From contig CM043958.1 in NCBI GenBank assembly GCA_014529385.2, positions 137,993,043-138,057,042 of the forward strand: a stretch of 64,000 bases of DNA, read 5' to 3'. This document shows positions 23,438-33,699 of the stretch, piece after piece. Within the stretch, counting starts at the first letter, position 1. The number at the start of each line of letters is the position of its first letter. Below the pieces are notes generated by a model. The model saw nothing but the letters and a program-made list of their open reading frames with translations. It was not told the origin of the DNA and did not search any database. The stretch comes from Adiantum capillus-veneris (lineage: Eukaryota > Streptophyta > Polypodiopsida > Polypodiales > Pteridaceae). The translations under genes and the position numbers were made by a program.

Positions 23438-23540
23438 AAGAAGAAGAGAGTTATAACGTCGTAGGAAACTATCCTAAAAGACGTTAAAGATTAGGTTAGA
23501 TGTAGACTTACGTTAAATTAGATTTAGGTTTATTTAAGTT
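23438..23540. repeat. Direct repeat flanking the captured gene, left copy
   Basis: Starting AAGAAGAAGAGAGTT and running through GACGTTAAAGATTAGGTTAG, this ~100 bp block recurs at 24179-24280 with few changes. Each copy is preceded by a CA-rich run. The pair brackets the HIPP-like fragment. Confidence 0.85.
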
Positions 23541-23628
23541 AAATTAGATTAGATTTAGGTTTATTTTTAATTAGATTTACGTTTATTTACGCTAGATTTA
23601 GATTTACGTTATATTAGATTAGATTTAG

Positions 23629-23991
23629 GTCTCCATAGACTGCGATGCCTGCATGAAGCGGGTGAAGAAAGCCCTCAATGGAATATAGGGTATTGCTGCC
23701 TTCACTCATGGTGGGCTCCGTCGATCCAAAAGTACTGGTGAAATGTCTTCAGAAGATATGGAAGAAGGTGGATCTTCAGGGCGGCAAGAGTCACTACATC
23801 CCCGACACAATGACCATCTAGACAACCTCTAGTCATTCAACAACAACTTCAAAGTTGGTAACAAGAGCAAGAACGGTCTAAAGGGCCAATTGCTGTCGTC
23901 AGATGTGGATGGAGATGAGGCAGCGTCACCGCCGGAAGTTAACTCTCACATCTTTAGTGATGAGAATGCCAACTCTTGCCGAGTTATGTGA
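23629..23991 (+). pseudogene. Captured heavy-metal-associated isoprenylated plant protein (HIPP-like) fragment
   Basis: The frame from 23629 reads VSIDCDACMKRVKKALNGI, the start of a heavy-metal-associated (HMA) domain with its CxxC metal-binding pair (CDAC). A TAG follows at 23686. In the next frame GSVDPKVLVKCLQKIWKKVD matches the last HMA helix and strand. After a TAG at 23819 the first frame resumes as SFNNNFKVGNKSKNGLKG, an acidic DVDGDEAA stretch and SDENANSCRVM followed by TGA at 23989. The C-terminal CRVM is a CaaX isoprenylation box, the hallmark of HIPPs, which bind metals and attach to membranes. About 12-15 codons of the HMA domain are missing. The sequence lies wholly inside CACTA element 2 and upstream of its transposase, so it was picked up from a host gene. 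Confidence 0.8.
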
Positions 23992-24122
23992 AAAATTATG
24001 TGTTAAATCAGTTTTAAGGTTCTTATAATCCCTGTTAGTTTAGTTCTTTGTTTTTAATATAACATAATTTACGTTAGATTTAGATTTATGTTATATTAGA
24101 TTAGACTTAGGTTTATTTAGGT

Positions 24123-24126
<4 letters not shown>

Positions 24127-24178
<52 letters not shown>
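24127..24178. repeat. (CA)n microsatellite
   Basis: About 52 bp of pure CA directly before the right copy of the flanking direct repeat. Confidence 0.95.
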
Positions 24179-24180
<2 letters not shown>

Positions 24181-24280
24181 GAAGAAGAGAGTTTTAACGT
24201 TGTAGGAAACTATCCCAAAAGACGTTAAAGATTAGGTTAGATGTAGACTTACGTTAAATTAGATTTAGGTTTATTTTTAG
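24179..24280. repeat. Direct repeat flanking the captured gene, right copy
   Basis: Partner of 23438-23540, offset by 741 bp, same orientation. Confidence 0.85.
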
Positions 24281-24459
24281 TTAGATTTACGTTTATTTAG
24301 ATTTACGCTTATTTACGTTAGATCGAGTCCATGCAAGAATTACTTACGGTTTAGGGTTTAGAGTTAGACGAACAGTGAAAATATCTACTGTGAAAAGATG
24401 TTAAGATGCTGTGAAGTGCTACAGCTAGAGAAGAGGCAAAGGGGTTTTGTCCACTACAT

Positions 24460-24600
24460 GCAGTATCATGTAGACGTGGGTCTGTAGATTTCTTGTACCC
24501 ACAAATATAGGTATTGACCAATAAAGACGAGATTATAACCCGGTGGTTCTGATCTCCGTGCACCTCTAGACCGAGGTGGGCGGGGATTGGACATGACTAG
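24460..24600 (+). promoter_or_regulatory. Conserved block upstream of the tnp2 gene
   Basis: This non-coding block contains TTGACCAATAAAGACGAGA. It is alignable with the minus strand of 50330-50450, which lies at the equivalent place upstream of a separate tnp2 relic. Position and conservation suggest promoter or 5' untranslated sequence of the transposase gene. It is not a coding match. Confidence 0.5.
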
Positions 24601-24696
24601 AGAATGTGAGGTAAAGAGAGAGAGAGAGAGATAAGACGAAGAATGCCAATAGAATATTAAATTTGTTGTCCAGGTTATAAGATTTTTATCCTCATT

Positions 24697-27600
24697 ATGA
24701 GTAGTGACGAGGATGTGGGACCGTCCAACCGAAACACCTATCTCTCAATGAGGGTCTTATGTCCTTGTAATCAATGCAAGCATGCTGTGCGACGGACAAG
24801 ACGTGTTTCTTTTCAGCACGTTCGCGAATTTGGCAAGTTCGATCCATCTATTATAGATCGAGTTGTTGCCAATTATAACTCGTCGGACTCTGACGCTGGC
24901 CAACAAGCAGCAATCTTGCAACCCAATAGACGTGTTCGCAGGCGCTTTGGTCAAGCAGCATATGTGAGGCCACAAGATGTAGCCTCTGACAGCTCGGGGG
25001 ATGATCATGCAGAGCACATTCCCAACGAGGCAATGTTTGAGCCCGAGATTGATGAAATGATCGAGACGATCATGGATTCAGAAAGGCTTATCTATGATGA
25101 TATGAAAGTGTCTAGATTGAAAGCACTCCTGGTTCTTCTCAACATGCAGGCAAAGTTTGGATGGAGTGACACTAGCGTCACAGCGCTTTTTAGGTGATCT
25201 ATTACAATTAGTTTACTTTAATAAAACTCTAAATGTATAATGATCTGATAGATTTTTACATGACTGTATCGTATTTTTATGTTGTGTAGATTGCTTAAAG
25301 AGCACATACTACCAGCTGACAATGTGATGCCAGATTCCTGAGATGAAGCAAGAAAGATTTTGCGAAACTTGGGGATGGATTACAATTCTATCCACGCTTA
25401 TCCTAATGACTGCATTCTTTTCAGAGGGGAATACATAGACATGGAGAAGTGTCCGAAATGTGGTTCCGAAAGATATCGAGTAGATCTCCACGGGACAAAA
25501 ATTCCACAAAAGGTTTTGCGACATTTTCCTCTGCTTCCTCGCATCAAGCATTTCTTCGAATGTAAGTCCATGGCCGCCCTAGCATCATGGCATGAGGAGA
25601 ATAAATCTTCGGATGGTGTGCTACGAATTCCTGCAGATTGCACAGCCTGGAAACATATAGATGGAACATGGTCGGATTTTACCAGGGAAGCTCGAAATTT
25701 GCGCTTAGGCCTGGCTATGGATGGCGTAAATCCATTTGGTCAAAGATCAACATCTTACAATGTATGGCCCATTGTCATCGTCAACTACAACATTCCCCCG
25801 TGGTTGACTACGAAGAAGGGGCACCTATGGCTAAGCTTGATTGTGCCAGGGCGATATAAAGTGGGGAATATGGATGTGTATCTTCGTCCACTATTGGAAG
25901 AGCTACAACAATTGTGGATTGGCATAGAGGTGGTGGATATGAGCCGACACACAGGACGACGGAATGCTTTGATCAGAGGTATTCTAATGTGGACCATGCA
26001 TGACTATCCCGGGCTAACAGAATGCTCAGGTGATCTATTGACACTCCTCACTCAGACACTGTAAATCTTGTTTTTTCCCATAGTTGATCTATTATCATGT
26101 GTATACATGCAGGGCTTCAAACAAGCGGATACAGAGCATGTGTCACATGTGGACCTAGACTGAATGCACGTAAGGCGCCCTCACTGAAGAAGCAAATCTA
26201 CGAAGGTCATCAAGCGTATCTTCCAGAGAATCATGTGTTACGCGACGGCTTTTTGGGAAGAGAGCCACCAAGGATGTCTGCACAAGCATGGTTAGAGCAG
26301 AAGGAGACTATCTCTATGGTACGAGTTACCATACTGGCCCCGACTCATGATCAATCACTTGCTCGATCCAATGCACATATTCAAGAATGTGGGTAATCTA
26401 CTATGGGACCATCTGACCGGTAAGAAAGATACTTTGGGAGCCAGAGTTGACCTTAGAAATGTGGATCGTATGGAGCAATATTGGCCGCAAACAGTGTCTG
26501 ATGGATCGATAAAACTCCCTAAAGCACCATGGATTTTCACAGGAGCCCAAGAACGCAAAGTAAAAGAGACCATTCGATCTTTGCGGACCCCCACTGGCGT
26601 AATGCACTCGCTCCGAACGTGTTTAATTACTAAAGAAGGAAAGCTTACAGGTTTGAAGTCACACGATTGGCATAAAATGTGTCAGGTACGTTCATAGTGG
26701 ACTTTAATATCATTGCATAAAATGTGGACTTTAATATCATTGCTGCACATACTTTACAGTTTATTTTACCGGTTGCCATTGAGGGATGTTTGTCTCTCGA
26801 CATCCGTAACACAATCTACAAACTTGCAAAGCTGGTGCAATGGATCTCACAAAAGGAGATCAACGTAGACTCCATACCATTCGCCAAACTAAATGCTGCG
26901 GAGCTTGTGTGCATGTTTGAGAAACATTTTCCTACTACCATGCTAACCATTCAGGTGCATCTTCTTGTTCACATAGTTAATGAGGTGGAAATAGCTGGCA
27001 CAGTTCATTCCAGATGGATGTTCTTCTTAGAACGTTTCATGAAAACGCTTAAGGGATATGTGCGTCAAAAGGCACGTCCGGAGGGTTGGTATCAGAGTCC
27101 GTAGTGTACATTGGAGAGTGGCTAGACAGATTTGATAAAGCCCGGGACACGCTATGGCGAACCATAGATGATGAGCGCATATCTGGGATTGTCATGTGCA
27201 ATCTCGGTGTTGAGAAGAAGATGACGGAAGATCTAGAGGCTAAAATCAACCGATTTGTATGCTTCACAATCCAGTGATGCAAAAGTGGATTTCACAATAT
27301 GAGGATGCAAAGCAAGAGCGACAAAGGGCACGAATCAAGTGGAGACGGGGAAGACGACCACCGATGCACTATCCGACGGTTCTGGAGAGCCTACCAACCT
27401 TCATGAGCTTAAGATGGTTGCACAACCAATTGAAAAGCGCACAACAATGCGGTGACGAAGTGACTGAGGAAGAGTGGGAGTACTCTCGGGGTTGCGCGAC
27501 CAAGGTAAGTTTGCAATGTACGACATGCTAGTGACTTTATTTCTAAACGTTTGAACGGCCACTCATAATCTTTGTTCGTTGTAGTATAAGTCATACACAG

Positions 27601-28337
27601 CAGCATGGTGTAAAGGTCGACATTTTAGGGTGGAACGAATCGACAAAAAGCGTTTTACTCAAGATTGTGGAATCATGGCAAAGTTTGAACTGTCTAGTCG
27701 ACGACGTTCCTCTGATGCAGATCCCGTGGTGGCGGAACTCACTTACTTCGGCACGCTGCAAGAGATTTTGAGGATCAATTACAGAGGATTTTTTGTCGAC
27801 TTGTTCGACGTGCAATGGTTCAAGATAATCATGGAGGGTCGCAACGCTACTGTGCGTAGAGGAGAGTCTGGTTTTCTTGAGGTGGATTCTACTAAGAAAT
27901 GGACTGACCTAAGAGACACTTTCGTACTACCAGAGCATTGTGAACAAGTAAGTATGTAAATAGTTAACATCCCCCTTTTACAAGTTATGTGCTTGAAAGC
28001 TCTCATGTAAGTTATGTGGCTCTGGCAGGTAATATTTCATCCTACAAAGTCTACATCAGACTGGTGGTACGTCATAGAGGTAGCCCCTCGTAGTGCAAGG
28101 AAGTATGAAGGCTACCATGTGCCAATCACAACGGCATCAATGGAGGAGATCAAAGAAGATGCTCAATCAGAAGCCGTTGTGGTGGTGCCAGACGAGCATC
28201 AAGATGCTACTACTCTATATGGGGTGCATGCAGAGGAGCTACAAAATGAAACAGAGGATATGTGTTTAAACAGAGAGCTCTATATAGATATAGGAAGTTA
28301 TGCTGAGTTATGCGAGGATGAGAGAGAGATCTCTTAA
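24697..28337 (+). pseudogene. CACTA/EnSpm transposase (tnp2, Transposase_21 family), element 2
   Basis: Six exons by GT..AG rules: 24697-25193, 25290-26029, 26113-26685, 26760-27504, 27585-27947 and 28029-28337. The product runs MSSDEDVGPSN, CPCNQCKHAVRRTRR (cysteine pair), GWSDTSVTALFR, HACP-like NDCIL, the core MDGVNPFGQRS, VNYNIPPWLTTKKG and MWTMHDYPGL, then CVTCGPRL, HLLDPMHIFKNV, LKSHDWHKM, a DUF4218-like region (PVAIEGCLSLDIR, MFFLERFMKTLK), a DUF4216-like region (LQEILRINYRGFFVDLF, VQWFK) and an acidic tail. Disabling changes: TGA at 25339 (PDS-stop-DEARK, expected W), and frame changes near 26312, 27083 and 27255. The family performs CACTA cut-and-paste transposition in the nucleus. 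Splice sites are all sound, so decay is recent. Confidence 0.92.
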
Positions 28338-28609
28338 AGCCACAAATATTGTATTTGAACAATTTTGCTCTGTGTTGTAAAAGCTCTGGCTCTCTAAGTA
28401 CCTTCCATGGTGTATAACGCTCTTTTCTACTCGCGCTCACATCTTTTGATTGAAAATTCTGAGTTTTCGACTTGCCTCTTCTATCGCTCAATTCATTGCG
28501 TCATTGTATTTATATGCGTCATTACGTCATTGTATTTAATGGTCTTTGTGTCATTGTCTACTCTATTCATTCAATATTAAGTTTAAATATTCGTGTGTTT
28601 AATGCAGGT

Positions 28610-29919
28610 ATGGATGATGAGGAGTTTCTTTCTTCTTTGTCACCGCAGCAGAGACAGTGGTACGTGGAGCGTCATCGCTCTGGCGCATCATCGCGCGTTC
28701 CTACTCCATCCGCATCTCCCTCTATTTCGGAGCATTCGGCGCGCTCCGAAGCTTCGGCGTCGATGAGACGAGCTTCACACTCGTCTAGACACCGGCGCTC
28801 TAGTGGTGGCGGTGGCGGTTGTTGTGGGGATTCCGCCACCGATGCCTCCACACCGCCTCGTGTTCGACGAGGCTCTTTACCCTCCCCTTCTTTGCCCGCC
28901 CCCACACCAGCCACAGCATCGCCATCTACGCCAGGTTTTGCACGGCTGACTGTTCCTAGCAGCTACACACCTCTACCTACTCCGCCAGGGGCCACCCCAC
29001 TCGACACTCCTCGCTTCGGGGCCCAGACGTCGGTGGAGACACCTGACGTCCGTACCCCCATCGACACGCCGCTAGAGACCCCTACCGGGACACCCAGGTT
29101 CACGCGTCACCGGCCAGAGGGCTTGCCTTACTCCGTCGACTTCAGCGGCGGCATCATCATGGATGATGACGGCAAGAAGGTGATCTCGCGCATGCGTGGT
29201 CTTTGCTCTCAGCTGTTTAGACACTACATACTAAACAAATGGAGTGAAGTACCAAGTGATTTAAAAAACAGAGTCATCAGCATACTTCATGATGAGTTTC
29301 CCGTTCCAACACGGGATCAGCGCTTCAATGAAGACTTGATGAAGATTCGAATGCGCGAATACTGCAAACACAAGTGTTCCGAAGTGCAAAAAGCAATCAA
29401 GCATGGGTGGAACAGGCCAGATTGGCTGGCCAAAGAAGATTGGAAGAATTCGAAGAAAGCAGCGCGCAAGAATCCCGACAAGTGGAAGCAACAAAAGGAT
29501 GCAGCCAGAGCGCGAGTAGAGGCAGGGAGCTTGCACCACTTGGGGAGCGCTGGATGGGCATCATTTGAGGCCGATTTTGTAAGTGTTTTCGCATTGCTCT
29601 TTATGTTCGATAGTTTAGGGTTTATGAGTTTTTTAATTCTAACATAATGAATTCTTTGTATGTTTTGACAGTGGTCGATGACAGGACGTGATCCCACACC
29701 GTACGAGCGCGAGTACGCAGGCAGGAAGGGCTTAAACGCCCTGATGGACATTCTCAGTTCTCGCGGCGGCATGGTTAGTATTAGGGTTTACTCTTTTCTA
29801 TTGTTTGTATTGTTTTATAAATGTCGTTATATGTTTATACTTACTGAAAGCTGTCTTATTGTCTTTTTTTGCAGAATCCGACAGATACGCCGCTTGGACA
29901 CGATGAGACGTCTGACTAG
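28610..29919 (+). CDS. Second CACTA gene (TNPA-like / plant Ptta-En-Spm type), apparently intact
   Basis: The ATG at 28610 follows an acceptor-like TTTAATGCAG, so a non-coding first exon is likely. Exons 28610-29578, 29672-29773 and 29875-29919 join in frame to 371 residues ending at TAG 29917. Both introns have GT..AG ends (GTAAGT and GTTAGT donors). The N-terminus begins MDDEEFLSSLSPQQRQWYV. Residues about 25-190 are rich in S, P, T and R, with repeated T-P pairs. The C-terminal half is lysine/arginine/tryptophan-rich (HYILNKWSEVPSDLKNRV, KHGWNRPDWLAKEDWK), the pattern of CACTA second-gene proteins, which bind subterminal repeats and assist transposition. No stop or frameshift is seen, unlike the neighbouring tnp2. 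The earlier in-frame start at 28472 is TTG and is not used. Family assignment comes from position and general character. Confidence 0.75.
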
Positions 29920-30299
29920 ACGACGTCAGTTTAGCCGTAGCTAGATAGCATTAGTTTAGGGTTTCTCATAGCTTATGTATCATGAGACGGATTTTATACG
30001 TCTTTTTGAACCATGTATATTAATACATTTGTCACCGCAGTTCATTTTGCCAATCAATTCTTTATGCCTATGATGTTGTACAATTGTCATTATTACATTT
30101 GCCAATCAATTCATTTTGCCTATGATGTGTACAATTGTCAATTTTACGCTTGTCAATTTTGCAAACAATGCGTCTTGTGGGTGACTATTTTGGGTCTATT
30201 ATCTATCCTTGCACTTTTTTTAAAAAGTGAATCAAGTACAATATGGTTGATGGGTGGCAGGGCATTCAATGCCCTGTCACCAAAAAAAAAATTCTCTCG

Positions 30300-30480
30300 G
30301 GCGTCGCTATTTATGGCTCTGTAGCGTCGCTATGAGCGTCGCTATAGACTTCTGTGTAAACGTCGCTATAACCGTCGCTATGACCGTCGCTATATAGCGA
30401 CGCTATTAGCGATAGTTTTAGCGACGCCGGGGGTTATAAAAACCCAGTGTATTTCCGTCGCTAATAGCGTCACAAGAGCA
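30300..30480. repeat. Right subterminal array of CGTCGCTA repeats
   Basis: At least eight CGTCGCTA or complementary TAGCGACG units within 180 bp, some spaced about 13 bp. They include the perfect 18 bp palindrome CGTCGCTATATAGCGACG at 30385-30402. The motif matches the left array. These are likely binding sites of the TNPA-like protein. Confidence 0.85.
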
Positions 30481-30497
30481 CACAACCTCTTGTAGTG

Positions 30498-30500
30498 ACA
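30498..30500. other. Target-site duplication (right), ACA
   Basis: ACA directly follows TGTAGTG; identical to 22551-22553. Confidence 0.85.
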
Positions 30501-30571
30501 AACATGATACAAATTTGATAGTTTCCCCTCTTCTCTGACAACATTTATGTTTAAAATCATATCTTACATAT

Positions 30572-31840
30572 ATGGCGGATATTAAGCTGGCGAAACATCA
30601 ACAAAAATTTGTCTTCGAAGTGATAATATGTCACTTTCATCACATGTCAGAGCCTGAGATTCGTCGTTGCCTTAACCCCTCTGCTTTGGAACAGTATTAC
30701 CGGTTCACAAAGGCCTTAACAAAGTCTGTCTTTGAGCAGCTTCAGCACGCATTTACGCCCGTTGTTTTTGAAATATCTCTAATGACTTCAGGTTCATTAT
30801 TGAACATGGTCAAGTAGTCTATTGGACAGATTGCAAAGATTTTTCAGGATCTAAAAAATCTTGAAATCGTTACTTTGCCAGGCAAAGCTATTCGCATACA
30901 ACTTGTGCAACAATTGTATACTGAGTTCAAGAGCAAGGGAAAGCTGGAAAGAGCAGCAAAGTGCACGAGAGTGGAAGGTAGCTCTTCCGATGCTACTATA
31001 GAGCCAGAGACTACGATTAGAATAGAGTCTCCTCCTAGTGCCACTCTCGCTCTCGATCAGTCTCAGCTCCCCCTTGTATACATCTTTTGCAAGAAACTAC
31101 GATCTTCAACATACATGTTCCGCAGCTGGGAGAAGGGATATGGGAAAACGTGAAGAGTGTAGGTGTCACATATCCTACATTTAAAGAGCCACTGTATGCG
31201 GTGGTAATCTTCAAAGTCCACTTGCATGGACCCAAAGTGGATCAGCAAGTCAAGGACAAAGCCACAGCTTTGGACATCGCTCATCGCGGTATTATTTATC
31301 CACTTGCCACGGTTTGCCACATAGAGCAACCAATGCTCATTTCATGTTTTTGGAATGGTGGCCTTATAGAGCAGTGGATAAGAGAGTGCACTTCATATGG
31401 CAGTCAACCTGCCATTTGCGATTATGTAACCACAGAAGGAACAATAGAGTTATTCCAAAATAACATTTTGGAGATAATGAACGCTCTTCTTCAGACCCTG
31501 AAGTATGTACATGCACACAACTATCTTCACAATGATCTTTACTCCCGCAACGTGATGCTTCAGTTTGGACAGAAGGGGGTCTATGCAAGCATTGTGGATT
31601 GGGGATCATGTACAAAGACCATAACAATGGCATGCTTTTCTCCTCTTTGCAGCTTGCAGATAGAAACTAGAAAGCAAGCGAGAGAGATTTTCCATGGGCT
31701 GTCCCAGAATGCATATCTATTAATCCCTCTCCCTGGAATAAAGCCATGGATATCTACTCCATGTGTCATACTTGTAAACGACTCTTGAAGTGCATGGAAG
31801 TGCCACAAGAGCAAAAGAAAAGGGATTGTTTTGGCCACAG
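30572..31840 (+). pseudogene. Protein-kinase-like pseudogene
   Basis: The frame opens with ATG at 30572 (MADIKLAKHQQKFVFEVI) and runs to 31153 with one TAG at 30815. Near 31070 the frame shifts to one running to 31788. That part carries TLKYVHAHNYLHNDLYSRNVML (positions 31492-31557), matching the kinase catalytic loop HxDLxxxN with HND for HRD, and SIVDWG in place of the DFG metal-binding motif. A further shift near 31685 restores FPWAVPEC (APE-like) and WNKAMDIYSMC (the DxWSxG-type helix). The order matches kinase subdomains VIB, VII, VIII and IX. No glycine-rich loop or VAIK lysine is obvious, so it may be an atypical family or a pseudokinase. The source family is unknown. It converges on a hAT relic at about 31.83 kb. 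Confidence 0.65.
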
Positions 31841-33160
31841 GGTGACAATTCTCTCTACATTGCGCCAAAAAACTTGCAAGTTCACAAGCTGTACACACAT
31901 TGTAGCTGCCTCTTGATAGCTAGGATACTTGTTGAGCCATGCATCCCAACTTCTATCAGCTACTATTTTGATCAATGCAGGCTTCACTTCTTGCTAGGTG
32001 GCAAGAACATAATATGCAGTTGCAAACCTTGTCGCACAAAATATCTGCAAAGTTTTGTTGGGTGATTTTAATCAAAAAAGAGCATACAAAATTGATGCTC
32101 TCTAATAAATTTCACCACATGATTAGCATCCAACAATGTTTGTTTTATGACGGTCATTTTTCCAATGTCTTTTAGTAGCAAACTAAGGGTATGCACAACA
32201 CATGGCACCCAAGTAATTTCTGGGTACTTAACTTTGATAGCCCTTCTTGCAGCCTTGTAATTGAATGCATAGTATCAGTGACAATTGCAGTCACATTCTT
32301 TGGTCCACCTGCCTTTGCTATGGCATGCTTATATACCCTTGCTAGATAATCACTGGTCTTCTCTTTTAAAGAGGTGTCAATGGCTTCTACGAACATAGAC
32401 CCTCTAGGATTGATAAGCATCACATTGATGAGTGGCTTCTTCTGACAATTGGTCCATCCATCCAACGCTATGGTGCAACCATATGCAGGAACAAACTCCA
32501 CCACCGTGCGCTTGAGGATGGCTTCAATACTGTCATTCACTTTATCTAGATACTCTGTATGTACCATATTATAATCAAGACGTACAAACCTTTTTTTGTC
32601 CGTGCTCATTAAAGCATCTTGAAATATGGGGTTGTGCATAGCATTGAATAGTATACCAAACGCCACAAAATCTTGCATCCATTTCAAGTGCAACACAAGA
32701 AACCATTGCTTATCTATCGATTCATATAGCGTTTGGCCATTGGATGATGATTTAATAACTCTAGTTGAGCTAAGATTTGTTGCTACTGACGTTGAAGCAT
32801 GTCCGTGAAAAGGAGTTGACTGGGGAGTATGATTATTTTGCTTTCGTAGGCACATGCTCTGTCCTCTCATTGACAAAAGGCATTTCAACGTCCATTGCAG
32901 CTTGTTTGGCATTAACACTTTTCTTTTTAGCTGCAAGAATTTGCTTTGCAATGCGAACGTACTTTGGCAATCTAGCATGAATATCTCTTGGCAGCGCCGT
33001 ACACCCGGACTCATTAATTACCAAGGACTTTAAACAAATGTTCTTTGATTCTGGTCGCATTACCACTGAACTCATGGCCTCATGTCTTGCATCTCAATCA
33101 AGATGTATTCTTTCCAACAGGTAGCTCGTGGACGTAGCTCCACTCATGTCCTTTCACCAT
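31766..33160 (-). pseudogene. hAT-superfamily transposase relic (BED finger, DUF659, hAT core)
   Basis: From an ATG at 33160 downward: HEWSYVHELPVG, RCKT-stop-GHEFSGNATRIKEHL (a BED zinc finger whose second cysteine position is now TGA), CTALPRDIHARLPKY, then DUF659 blocks including YGCTIALDGWTN, MLINPRGSMFVEAIDT and GGPKNVTAIVTD. KYPEITWVPCVVHTL follows after a frameshift near 32230. Next come ATRFATAYYVLAT, a stop, and ALIKIVADRSWDAWL, then FWRNVERIVTL. These are in the standard order for plant hAT transposases. The C-terminal dimerisation domain is missing: the relic stops at about 31.83 kb, where the kinase-like pseudogene on the opposite strand ends. Confidence 0.85.
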
Positions 33161-33699
33161 GCGGACAGATAAATTTAAGCTGCCAGATCAACAAATCACC
33201 ACTTGTTAATTTTGAGGAAAAAATTACTTCAAAGCAGCAAACTATATAAGCAATGCTCTATTGATCAATATAGTGATCAAAATATCCTGTCCATATTATC
33301 AATTAATAATTTTGTATTGTGCAATCGTTCCCATAACATGCATATTGATGATGACCTCAGTAACCCCTAGACTATTGTCGACATGAAGTGGTGTAAATTG
33401 TGCTTCCATTTGAAGCTTGAAAAGTCTAAAGTTCAGTGAAGTGAGCAAGAAGATGCACTTGTCTTCCATGCTTGGAATTTCATAATACCAAGGTTCTTGA
33501 TGGATGAGGATTATTGGTACATTGGTGGTGAGTAAGAAGATGCACCTGTATTGTCTGAGGACAATCCTAAAGGCTCTTAAAGAGTGGAACCAATGAGTAT
33601 GAAAGGTCATGTATATATTGGTTATCTATGAGTGAGACCAAGACCATGATTGCACATATATAGGATGCCGGAAGTTCCCTAGAGAGTGTTTACTCTTGA
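33161..33699. other. No recognisable gene
   Basis: AT-rich. A short phrase (GTGAGCAAGAAGATGCACTTGT / GTGAGTAAGAAGATGCACCT) repeats about 90 bp apart near 33440 and 33527. It may be the worn 5' part of the Copia relic that follows. Confidence 0.35.

Larger units (their letters stand above)
22554..30497 (+). mobile_element. Complete CACTA/EnSpm DNA transposon (element 2), 7,944 bp
   Basis: The left end is CACTACAAGAGGCT and the right end, read inward on the minus strand, is CACTACAAGAGGTT: a perfect 12 bp inverted repeat, 13 of 14 overall. ACA duplications flank both sides. Subterminal arrays of CGTCGCTA and its complement fill about 90 bp at the left and 180 bp at the right. Inside, in order on the plus strand: a captured HIPP-like gene fragment (23629-23991), a broken tnp2-type transposase (24697-28337) and an apparently intact TNPA-like gene (28610-29919). 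Intact ends and duplication suggest an insertion younger than the relics around it. Movement would need transposase supplied by another copy. Confidence 0.95.

Noticed and set aside
22551-30500. Alternative reading of the 22.5-30.5 kb unit as a virus-like or helitron element
   Set aside because: CACTA termini, 3 bp duplication and Transposase_21 gene fully explain it.
30572-31153. Possibility that the kinase-like region belongs to CACTA element 2
   Set aside because: It starts outside the right terminus and target-site duplication at 30498-30500.
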